NCBI GenBank assembly: GCA_033764265.1
Contig: JANRJB010000019.1
Coordinates: forward strand, 1 to 12,645
Direction of reading: 5' to 3'
From: VGEM01 sp033764265
GTDB taxonomy: Bacteria > Pseudomonadota > Alphaproteobacteria > Rhodospirillales > Rhodospirillaceae
DNA: 12,645 nucleotides
Under the pieces are notes generated by a model. It worked only from the letters and a program-made list of their open reading frames with translations, did no database searches and was not told where the DNA came from. A program made the position numbers and the translations under genes. Shown here one piece after another: positions 6,830 to 12,645 of the stretch. Within the stretch, counting starts at the first letter, position 1, and the number at the start of each line of letters is the position of its first letter.

Positions 6830-8587
6830 GACGCCGGGCGTGTGGTGCTTCTTCAGGCCGGCAACGATGTCCTCGAAGGCGACGGTCTGCACGCGCGGGT
6901 CGGTCTTGCGCACGATCCCGGCGGCGGGATCGGTCAGCACGTTGAGCACCGTGGTGCGCGGCGCGGCGAACGCGCGCCGGAGCGCGGGCAGGATGTCCTC
7001 GGCGCGTTCGACCTTCTCGCCGTTGAGGCCGAAGGCCTGGGCGACGAGGTGATAGTCCCACTGGCCCAGCTCGCAATTCGAGGTGCGGGCGAAGGCCTTC
7101 ATCTGGCCGTGCTTCTCGGTGCCCCAGGCGCCGTCGTTGGAGATCAGGCAGACGATCTTGAGACCGGCCAGTGCGGCGCCGCACAGTTCGGCGCAGTAGA
7201 ATCCGAACGAGCCGTCGCCGGTGACCAGCACCACCGGGCGCTCCATGTCACCGGTCTCCTCGGCCAGTTCGCGCGCGGCGGCGGCGGCACCCAAGGCCAA
7301 CGGCGTGCCGATGCCCATGGAGCCGAGCGGCGAGTGGTCCATGAACGCGCGTTCGGAGCGCACGCGCAGGATGGCGTGCATCCAGTTCTGGATGTCGGCG
7401 CCATCGCCGACGTAGACGGCGTTGTCGGGCATCACCTGCATCAGGTCGCGGGCCATGCGGTAGGGGTGGATCGGCCCGGCGGTGTCGCGGCCCAGTTCGT
7501 CGATGCGCGCCTGGCGCACCTTGAGCGCGTCGTTGATCCAGGCGGGCTCGGCCTTCGGCGCGGCTTTCGCGTCGGTCAGCGCCGCGTGAAGTTGCTCGAC
7601 CGCCTGCCTGGCGTCGGCGGCGATGGCGATGTCGGCATGGCGGTTGCGCCCGAGCGTGCCGGCGTCGATGTCGATCTGGATGAAGGCGGCATCGCTGGCG
7701 AAGCGCGGCGGCAGGCCGTAACCAAATCGTTGCGTGAGGCGCAGCCCGACGATCAGCACAACGTCGGCATCCTTGGCGGCGGGCTGGGCTAGCGGCCAGG
7801 CGAAGCCGAGTTTCATGTCCTCGGGCACCAAGCCGCGCCCCAGGTTGTTGCCGAACACCGGCAGCTTGAAATCGCGCGCCAGCGCGCGCAGCGCGGCACC
7901 GGCGCCCGCCAGCGCCGCGCCCGAGCCGGCCAGCACCATCGGCCGCCTGGCCGAGGCGATCGCGCGCGCCGCCTTTGCGATCAGCGCCGCATCGGCCGCG
8001 GGCGGGCGCGGCGGCGCGATCAGGGGCGCGGCGCGGTCGACGAAATCCACCGCCTGCGCCTCGAAGTGCTGGGGAATGCCCAGCACCGCCACGCCGGGCC
8101 GGCCGGTGCGCGCCTGGTTGATCGCGACCTCGAGGAATTCCTCGAGCCGCGCGGCCGTCGGCACGCTGCGCACCCACTTGGCGTGGCCCTTGACCAGATC
8201 GAGGATGTCGTTCTCGTCCTCGCCTTCCGCTTCCAGCGTGTTCGACGGCGTTTCCGACACCAGCACCACCACCGGCGAGCAGGCGAGCTGGGCGGTCATG
8301 ATGCCGGTGACGGCGTTGGGCAGGCCCTGGTCGGCCTTGATCATCGCCACGCCGACCTTGCCCGAGACGCGCGCGTAGCCGTCGGCCGCAGCGACCGTGC
8401 CGGTTTCATGCCGCCCGGAAACGACGCGGATGCTTTCCTCCTCCAGCGCGAACAGCGCCTGCGAGTGGGCGGTGCCGGCCAGGCAAAAGGCGGTACGGAT
8501 GCGGTGGCGTGCCAGCACGCGGGCGATCACCTGGCCGCCGTTCAGACGATTGGTGGCCGCGGTCGGCGTTTCGGGGGCAAGGGCCAT
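6824..8587 (-). CDS. ThDP-dependent 2-hydroxyacyl-CoA lyase / acetolactate synthase family enzyme, copy 1
   Basis: The 587-residue enzyme is colinear with the next gene and clearly paralogous to it, with long shared segments such as YVGDGADIQNWMHA (392-405), SERAFMDH (411-418) and DPRVQT (563-568). The catalytic Glu61 lies in GRHETGT. The ThDP/Mg motif runs from GDG (457-459) to ND (484-485). The central segment GYGLPPRF (289-296), with FIQIDI after it, matches the 2-hydroxyacyl-CoA lyase / oxalyl-CoA decarboxylase branch. The start is uncertain. ATG 8587 gives a length and N-terminus like the paralog but lacks a good Shine-Dalgarno. GTG 8614 adds nine residues and overlaps the stop of the M24 gene as GTGA, a classic coupling arrangement. 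The frame stays open upstream to 8977, but that part lies inside the M24 gene. Reaction and substrate are not determined. Confidence 0.85.
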   Translation of the reverse strand: MALAPETPTAATNRLNGGQVIARVLARHRIRTAFCLAGTAHSQALFALEEESIRVVSGRHETGTVAAADGYARVSGKVGVAMIKADQGLPNAVTGIMTAQLACSPVVVLVSETPSNTLEAEGEDENDILDLVKGHAKWVRSVPTAARLEEFLEVAINQARTGRPGVAVLGIPQHFEAQAVDFVDRAAPLIAPPRPPAADAALIAKAARAIASARRPMVLAGSGAALAGAGAALRALARDFKLPVFGNNLGRGLVPEDMKLGFAWPLAQPAAKDADVVLIVGLRLTQRFGYGLPPRFASDAAFIQIDIDAGTLGRNRHADIAIAADARQAVEQLHAALTDAKAAPKAEPAWINDALKVRQARIDELGRDTAGPIHPYRMARDLMQVMPDNAVYVGDGADIQNWMHAILRVRSERAFMDHSPLGSMGIGTPLALGAAAAARELAEETGDMERPVVLVTGDGSFGFYCAELCGAALAGLKIVCLISNDGAWGTEKHGQMKAFARTSNCELGQWDYHLVAQAFGLNGEKVERAEDILPALRRAFAAPRTTVLNVLTDPAAGIVRKTDPRVQTVAFEDIVAGLKKHHTPGVA

Positions 8588-8610
8588 GATTTCGGAACTG
8601 GGTCGGCGCT

Positions 8611-9888
8611 TCACTCGGCCGCGGCGCGCGGCCGGTCCGGCGAAATGACCCGCAAAGAAACATCGCACGTGTTGAACGGCTCGATGCCGGTGCGGGTGAC
8701 GCGGATCAGGTCTTCCAGGTGCATGTTGCCCCAGCCGATCTCGTAGTAGGGCATGTCCAACGTGAACACCATGTCCTCTTCGAACACGAAACCGCCGCGC
8801 GCGCCGGGCAGTTCGGGGCCGATCGGCAGCGGATGGTCGGTGTGCTCCAGCCCGACGGAATGCGGCGTGACGATGACGAAGCCGGGGAAGCCCTCCTTCT
8901 TCAAGCCCTCGATCACCGCCTCGGTGACGGCGCGGCCCGTGACGCCGGGCTTGATCATGCCATACGCGATGTCGCAACCGACCTTCATGGCTTTATTTCG
9001 CAACAGCATCTCATCCGTCGGTGTACCGCAGATGGCGGTGCGGCCCATGTCGGCGAAGTAGTGCCGGTATTCGGCCAGGCCGTCGAAGGTGACGAGCTGG
9101 TTCAGTTCCACCACGCCCTTGCGCTTGCCGCGGCTGCCGGTGGACAGATACGCGCCCTTGGCGCCGCGCTTGGCCAGCTCGGTGTTGTAGACGATTTCCA
9201 GGTCCTGCTTGTTCTGGCCGACGTGCAGCGAGGCGATGGCGGCGTCGACCGCGATCTCGTTGAGGCGTGCGGCCTCGCGCATGATGGCAAGCTCGGGCAC
9301 GGTCTTGACCATGCGGATCTCGCGGAAGATCTGCGTGCCCTCGACGCCCTTGACGTTCTTCAACCCCACCTGGTTGAGCCAGACGATGACGCGCGGATCG
9401 TCGCAGGCGAACGTGCCGTTCTCCAACCCCGCGTCCTTCACCGCCTTCTTGAGCGCATACAGCGCATTGACGGTGTACTTACCGCGATAGGCCTCGGAGC
9501 GGGCCAGAAATGATTTGTCGTCGTCGCTCAGCGTCGCCGCGCGCACCGGCCACTTCAGGCCTTCCTGAACCGCCTCGGGGTCTTCGGTGTCGGGGTCGAA
9601 GTCGCGGCGGTCGAACATGGTCGGGTGCGAATAGGCGCAGACATTGGGCACCCAGGTCATGTCGGGGTCTTCGTGCAGGCGCTGGAATTCCACGGCCGAG
9701 CCGATCAGCGCCGCCGGCGCCTGTTCGCGGCGCGGGAACAGCGCGTAGTTGAAGAACGGCCGGCGCATGTTCATGAACGGGCCCCAGTAATCGGTCAGGT
9801 AGTAGACGTTGACCTGATTGACGGCGATCAGGCCGTCGACCTTGTACTTGTCCATCACCTGGTAGGCGCGGGGGCGGTTCATCAGCAT
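8611..9888 (-). CDS. M24-family (pita-bread fold) metallohydrolase, Xaa-Pro peptidase-like
   Basis: The 425-residue protein has an N-terminal creatinase-like domain (about 1-190) and a C-terminal pita-bread catalytic domain (about 195-415). The metal ligands of the M24 family can be placed: Asp269 and Asp280 (FDG...FADMGRT, 11 apart as usual), His343 (TPHSVGLEH) and Glu392 (NMHLEDLIRVT). The fourth ligand, normally Glu in a T-x-E-P motif, is Asp378 here (TLDMPYYE). The family includes Xaa-Pro peptidases but also creatinase, ectoine hydrolase and the DMSP lyase DddP. Sitting between an alcohol dehydrogenase (26 bp upstream) and ThDP enzymes, a small-molecule hydrolase or lyase is likelier than a housekeeping peptidase. 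There is no signal peptide, so it should act in the cytosol. AGGAG 7 nt upstream fixes the start at 9888 rather than the Met two codons later. Confidence 0.82.
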   Translation of the reverse strand: MLMNRPRAYQVMDKYKVDGLIAVNQVNVYYLTDYWGPFMNMRRPFFNYALFPRREQAPAALIGSAVEFQRLHEDPDMTWVPNVCAYSHPTMFDRRDFDPDTEDPEAVQEGLKWPVRAATLSDDDKSFLARSEAYRGKYTVNALYALKKAVKDAGLENGTFACDDPRVIVWLNQVGLKNVKGVEGTQIFREIRMVKTVPELAIMREAARLNEIAVDAAIASLHVGQNKQDLEIVYNTELAKRGAKGAYLSTGSRGKRKGVVELNQLVTFDGLAEYRHYFADMGRTAICGTPTDEMLLRNKAMKVGCDIAYGMIKPGVTGRAVTEAVIEGLKKEGFPGFVIVTPHSVGLEHTDHPLPIGPELPGARGGFVFEEDMVFTLDMPYYEIGWGNMHLEDLIRVTRTGIEPFNTCDVSLRVISPDRPRAAAE

Positions 9889-9895
9889 GGCTTGG

Positions 9896-9900
9896 CTCCT
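9896..9900 (-). promoter_or_regulatory. Ribosome binding site of the M24 gene
   Basis: A full AGGAG on the minus strand lies 7 nt before the ATG at 9888. It is the strongest Shine-Dalgarno of the intergenic junctions in this operon and selects this start over the ATG at 9882. Confidence 0.65.
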
Positions 9901-9914
9901 GCTTGGCGGGCCGA

Positions 9915-11042
9915 TCAGTCGAACACCACGACCTGGCGCACGGTGCCGCCCTCGGCCAGGCGGTCGAAGGCAGCGTTGATGTCGTCGAGCTTGATGCGGT
10001 CGCTCATCAAGCGGTCCACCGGCAGCTTGCCGGCGCGATAAAGATCGATGTAGGCGGGGATGTCGCGCACCGGCACGCAGCTGCCGACGTAGCTGCCCTT
10101 GATGGTGCGCTCCTCGCCCACCAGCATGACCGGCGGGAAAGCGAAGGTCTTCTGCGGATGCGGCAGCCCGGCGGTGACGGTTTCGCCGCCGCGCCGGGTG
10201 ATCTTCCAGGCGAGTTCCAGCGCCGGGATCGAGCCCGCCATCTCGAACGCATAGTCGACGCCGCCGTGGGTTGCGGCCTTGACCTGGTCGACGACGTCGG
10301 CCGCCGAGGCGTTGAACACATGGGTGGCGCCAAGCTGCTTGGCGAGCTTGAGCTTATCCTCGCGCAGGTCGATGGCGACTACCGCGCGTGCGCCGGCCGC
10401 CTGCGCGCCCAGCACGCTGTTGAGGCCGACGCCGCCCAGGCCGATGACGGCGACGCGGCTGCCCGCCTTGACCCGCGAGGTGTTCAAGACCGCGCCGACG
10501 CCGGTGATGACCGCGCAGCCGAACAGCGCCGCCTCGTCGAACGGCAGCGCTTTGTCGACCTTGACCACCGAATTGCGGCTGACGACGGCGTGGGTGGCGA
10601 AGGCCGAGACGCCGAGGTGATGATTGACCGGCTGGCCGGCGAGCCTGAGCCGGCGCGCGCCCGAGATCAGAGCCCCGGCGACGTTGCTGGCCGCGCCCGG
10701 TTCGCACAGCGCGGGGCGGCCCTCGGCGCACGGCACACAATGCCCGCAGCTGGGCACGAACACCAAGACGACGTGATCGCCCACCGCGATGTCCTTCACG
10801 CCGGGGCCGACTTGCTGCACCAGGCCCGCGGCCTCGTGGCCGAGCGCCATCGGCGTCGGCCGCGGCCGTGTGCCCTCGATCACCGAAAGATCGGAGTGAC
10901 ACAGCCCGGCGGCCTTGATCTGGATCAGGAGTTCGCCGTCGCCCGGCGGATCAAGCTCCAGCTCCTCGATTTTCAGCGGTTTGGACTGCGCATAGGGCGG
11001 CGCAACGCCCATCTGATGCAGCACGGCGGCGCGGATGCGCAT
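9915..11042 (-). CDS. Zinc-dependent medium-chain alcohol dehydrogenase
   Basis: The 375-residue enzyme is a complete zinc-containing medium-chain dehydrogenase. Catalytic zinc ligands are Cys48 (GLCHSD), His69 with Glu70 (GHEAAG) and Cys176 (FGCAVITG). Four structural-zinc cysteines are at 99, 102, 105 and 113. The Rossmann motif GLGGVG is at 201-206, and Asp225 at the end of the second strand favours NAD over NADP. It resembles the class III / benzyl-alcohol / NDMA-type branch, which oxidises alcohols or reduces aldehydes. It is the first gene of a four-gene operon and may process an aldehyde made by the ThDP enzymes, or the starting alcohol; this is inference. The frame is open upstream to 11411 over the divergent gene, but the start at 11042 has a very strong ribosome site and the N-terminus MRIRAAVLH is family-typical. 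Confidence 0.9.
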   Translation of the reverse strand: MRIRAAVLHQMGVAPPYAQSKPLKIEELELDPPGDGELLIQIKAAGLCHSDLSVIEGTRPRPTPMALGHEAAGLVQQVGPGVKDIAVGDHVVLVFVPSCGHCVPCAEGRPALCEPGAASNVAGALISGARRLRLAGQPVNHHLGVSAFATHAVVSRNSVVKVDKALPFDEAALFGCAVITGVGAVLNTSRVKAGSRVAVIGLGGVGLNSVLGAQAAGARAVVAIDLREDKLKLAKQLGATHVFNASAADVVDQVKAATHGGVDYAFEMAGSIPALELAWKITRRGGETVTAGLPHPQKTFAFPPVMLVGEERTIKGSYVGSCVPVRDIPAYIDLYRAGKLPVDRLMSDRIKLDDINAAFDRLAEGGTVRQVVVFD

Positions 11043-11244
11043 GCGGTCCCCTCCCCGAATCCTTGCGGCGCGGCGATTGATGGTGTTGATCGCGCCGGGC
11101 CAGTTTAGACAACGACTCCCGGCTGCCGTCCAGTGCGAGAATCCGCCGATCCCGCGGTCCTCGGCGCGCATCACGCCGCGCTTTCTTTTTCCGCGGGCAG
11201 CGCCGACAATCGGCCGGCTTGTCGTGGTCCTCGGAATCTGCGTC
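11043..11244. promoter_or_regulatory. Divergent control region between the ADH operon and the TRAP binding-protein gene
   Basis: This 202 bp non-coding gap separates two divergent starts and must hold promoters for both. Its least GC-rich patch is around 11074-11115. A loose dyad, CGAT...ATCG at 11074-11092 with an 11-bp centre, could be half of an operator. I find no convincing -35/-10 pair for either direction and no regulator gene nearby, so this is a positional call. Confidence 0.4.
11048..11056 (-). promoter_or_regulatory. Ribosome binding site of the alcohol dehydrogenase
   Basis: GGGGAGGGG on the minus strand is 5 nt before the ATG at 11042. This is close to an ideal Shine-Dalgarno and rules out the much longer upstream extension of the frame. 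Confidence 0.7.
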
Positions 11245-12291
11245 ATGCCATCCTTCGGCTGGTACTTCGTCGCCGCCTTTCTGGTGCTGTTCGGTCTGAT
11301 CCTGGCGGTGCCAAGCGAAGGCCACGGCGCCGAAACCGCCGCGCCCAAGGTGTTCGGCACCGTCGGCGCGGTGGTGTCGCCCGGCGACATCGGCGACATC
11401 ATCTGGACCAACTACGCCAAGGGCGTCGCCGAGAAGAGCGGCGGCAGGCTGGCGGTGAAGCTGTTGATCCGAGGCGAGACCGGCGGCGAGGACGGCATGA
11501 TGACCGCGCTGATCCGCAACCGCATCCAGATCTCCAGCTTCAGCGAGGCGGGCATGTCACGCATCGTGCCCGAGTATCAGCTGCTGGCCGCGCCGTACCT
11601 GTTCGACTCGCTGGCCGAGTGGCACTTCGTCATCGACAACTTTCTGTTGGAGCCGTTCCGCGAGATGTCGGCGGCGCGCGGGGTTTACCTGCACGAGTTC
11701 CAGGACGTGGGCTGGACCAACGTCTACGCCAAGAAGCCGCTGCTCGAACCCGCCGACGCGCGCGGCTACCGCATGCGGGCGATGAGTTCGCTGACCTCGG
11801 CCATGTTCCTCGAGGCGCTGGGCGCGGACGTGATTCACCTTCAACGCAACGAACTGGTGACCAGCCTGCAGACCGGCCTGGTCGACGGCGGCGAAACCGC
11901 GCTGGTGCTGTACGCGCGCGGCGGCGAGGCCGAGTACGCGCCGCACTTCACCCTGACCGAGCATTCGCGCACCTCGGGCACCAGCGTGTTTAACCAGGCG
12001 TGGCTCGACGGACTGTCGGACGAGGACCGCGCGATTGCGCTGGGCGCCTACGGCGACCAGGCGGCGGAGCGCAAAGAGGCGCTGCGGCTGAACGAGGTTG
12101 AGATGGCGCGGCTACCGCAGATCGGCGTGACCGTGCACACGCTGAGCCCGGAGCAGCGCGCGCGCTGGAAGGCGCAGGTGCAGGGCAATACCGCCAAGCT
12201 GATCGACACCATCGGCGGACGCGCCGCCGAAATCCACGCGATGATCGTCAAGGCCAAGGCCGAGTTCGCCGCGCGCAATCCGGGCGGGTGA
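11245..12291 (+). CDS. dctP: TRAP transporter substrate-binding protein (DctP family)
   Basis: The 348-residue protein has a signal peptide (hydrophobic core about 7-22, cleavage near residue 28) and so should be a periplasmic solute receptor. Family features include the Arg of the carboxylate-binding strand (YRMRAM, about 175-180), followed by SLTSAMFLEALGA and the LQTGLVDGGET segment (208-218) that corresponds to the family's L-Q-T-G-x-V-D-G-x-E motif. TRAP systems import organic acids with a Na+ or H+ gradient and need DctQ and DctM membrane subunits; neither is in the window, and the next gene is an antiporter. The ATG at 11245 has only a weak GGA-type ribosome site; in-frame GTG codons shortly upstream are possible but would put extra residues before the signal peptide. 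Divergent placement next to the ADH/M24/ThDP operon suggests it supplies that pathway's substrate. Confidence 0.85.
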   Translation: MPSFGWYFVAAFLVLFGLILAVPSEGHGAETAAPKVFGTVGAVVSPGDIGDIIWTNYAKGVAEKSGGRLAVKLLIRGETGGEDGMMTALIRNRIQISSFSEAGMSRIVPEYQLLAAPYLFDSLAEWHFVIDNFLLEPFREMSAARGVYLHEFQDVGWTNVYAKKPLLEPADARGYRMRAMSSLTSAMFLEALGADVIHLQRNELVTSLQTGLVDGGETALVLYARGGEAEYAPHFTLTEHSRTSGTSVFNQAWLDGLSDEDRAIALGAYGDQAAERKEALRLNEVEMARLPQIGVTVHTLSPEQRARWKAQVQGNTAKLIDTIGGRAAEIHAMIVKAKAEFAARNPGG

Positions 12292-12306
12292 GGACGGGCC
12301 GAGGCT

Positions 12307-12645
12307 ATGCCCGCACCGCATTTTCCGTACCTGCAGGAGATCGTCGTATTCCTGGTGTCGGCCGGCATCGTCGTGCCGTTCGCCCGCCGCTTCGGCCTCA
12401 ACCCGGTTCTGGGGTTCCTGGTGATCGGCCTGGCGGTGGGCCCTTTGGGCCTGGGCCGCCTGGCCGGCGACGCGCCGCTGTTCAATTACGTCACCATCGC
12501 CGACCCCGAAGCGGTGCGGGCGCTGGGCGAACTCGGCATCGTGTTCCTGCTGTTCACCATCGGGCTCGACCTGTCGCTCGACCGGCTGTGGAGCCTGCGC
12601 CGCTACCTGTTGGGTTTCGGCGTGTCGCAGATCGCCGTGACCGGC
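12307..12645 (+). CDS. Kef-type cation/proton antiporter (CPA2 family), N-terminal part
   Basis: The first 113 residues are present; the gene continues past the right edge. The sequence is typical of the N-terminus of Kef/CPA2 antiporters. A first membrane helix (about 9-25) is followed by ARRFGLNPVLGFLVIGLAVGP (26-46), the family's P-V-L-G-x-L-x-x-G motif. Then ELGIVFLLFTIGLDLS (about 75-90) and RRYLLGFGVSQIAVTG match the next conserved helices. These proteins exchange K+ (or Na+) for H+ across the inner membrane; many carry a C-terminal TrkA-N domain, which cannot be checked here. The start is 15 bp after the TRAP gene, with GAGG just upstream, so the two may be co-transcribed. The functional link to the TRAP protein is unclear. 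Confidence 0.88.
   Translation, partial: MPAPHFPYLQEIVVFLVSAGIVVPFARRFGLNPVLGFLVIGLAVGPLGLGRLAGDAPLFNYVTIADPEAVRALGELGIVFLLFTIGLDLSLDRLWSLRRYLLGFGVSQIAVTG

Noticed and set aside
6785..7792. 335-codon plus-strand open frame opposite ThDP copy 1, and a similar one at 5036-5884 opposite copy 2
   Set aside because: The two antisense frames resemble each other only because the sense genes are paralogs. They have no motif or plausible start of their own.
8588..8977. N-terminal 130-codon extension of ThDP copy 1 upstream of the ATG at 8587
   Set aside because: Nearly all of it overlaps the M24 coding region in another frame and is Arg-rich. Family length and the alignment with copy 2 support a start near 8587 or 8614.
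9903..11108. 401-codon plus-strand open frame opposite the alcohol dehydrogenase
   Set aside because: The minus strand encodes a complete dehydrogenase with all zinc ligands and a strong ribosome site; the plus frame shows only low-complexity shadow sequence.
11035..11244. Upstream extension of the TRAP receptor frame
   Set aside because: It would bury the signal peptide behind 70 Arg/Pro-rich residues, which is incompatible with export. The ATG at 11245 directly precedes the hydrophobic core.
11043..11411. N-terminal extension of the alcohol dehydrogenase frame up to 11411
   Set aside because: It crosses the divergent control region and the signal peptide of the TRAP protein; a near-perfect ribosome site precedes the ATG at 11042.

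Overview
The window is uniformly GC-rich (roughly two-thirds G+C by eye) and densely coded, with gaps mostly under 60 bp and no RNA genes, mobile elements or CRISPR arrays seen. The gene content (BtaA-type betaine-lipid enzyme, TRAP substrate-binding protein, ThDP lyases, MoaD plus BNR propeller pair) and the codon use fit an alphaproteobacterium, probably Rhodospirillales-like. This placement is inference from style and content; no rRNA marker is present.

Left block (1-3887, all minus strand). Read in the direction of transcription: a small MoaD/ThiS-type ubiquitin-fold protein ending in Gly-Gly, a six-Asp-box BNR/WD40-like beta-propeller protein, and a secreted Sel1-repeat protein. These three are separated by about 20 bp and look like one operon. 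After a 157 bp gap comes btaA (DUF3419), whose 3' end overlaps the start of a further gene that runs off the left edge and that I do not recognise. The gap in front of btaA holds a perfect 7-bp direct repeat with 11-bp period, the geometry of a PhoB-type site.

Middle (3929-5011, plus strand). One glycosyltransferase-like gene is divergent from moaD and ends only 3 bp from the end of the convergent operon to its right.

Right block (5015-11042, minus strand). A four-gene operon in the order zinc-dependent alcohol dehydrogenase, M24-family metallohydrolase, and two paralogous ThDP-dependent enzymes related to 2-hydroxyacyl-CoA lyase / oxalyl-CoA decarboxylase / acetolactate synthase. Divergent from it across a 202 bp control region is a TRAP transporter solute-binding protein (plus strand), followed by the start of a Kef-type cation/proton antiporter cut by the right edge. 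The simplest reading is an uptake-plus-catabolism locus for a small organic acid or amide-like compound: TRAP capture, M24 hydrolysis, C-C cleavage or decarboxylation by the ThDP pair, and aldehyde/alcohol interconversion by the dehydrogenase. The substrate is not evident.

The most interesting parts are the tandem ThDP paralogs combined with a variant M24 enzyme (Asp in place of a metal-binding Glu), and the ubiquitin-fold/propeller/Sel1 operon, which has no molybdopterin or thiamine synthesis partner in view. Long open frames on the opposite strand of nearly every gene are high-GC shadows and were not annotated.
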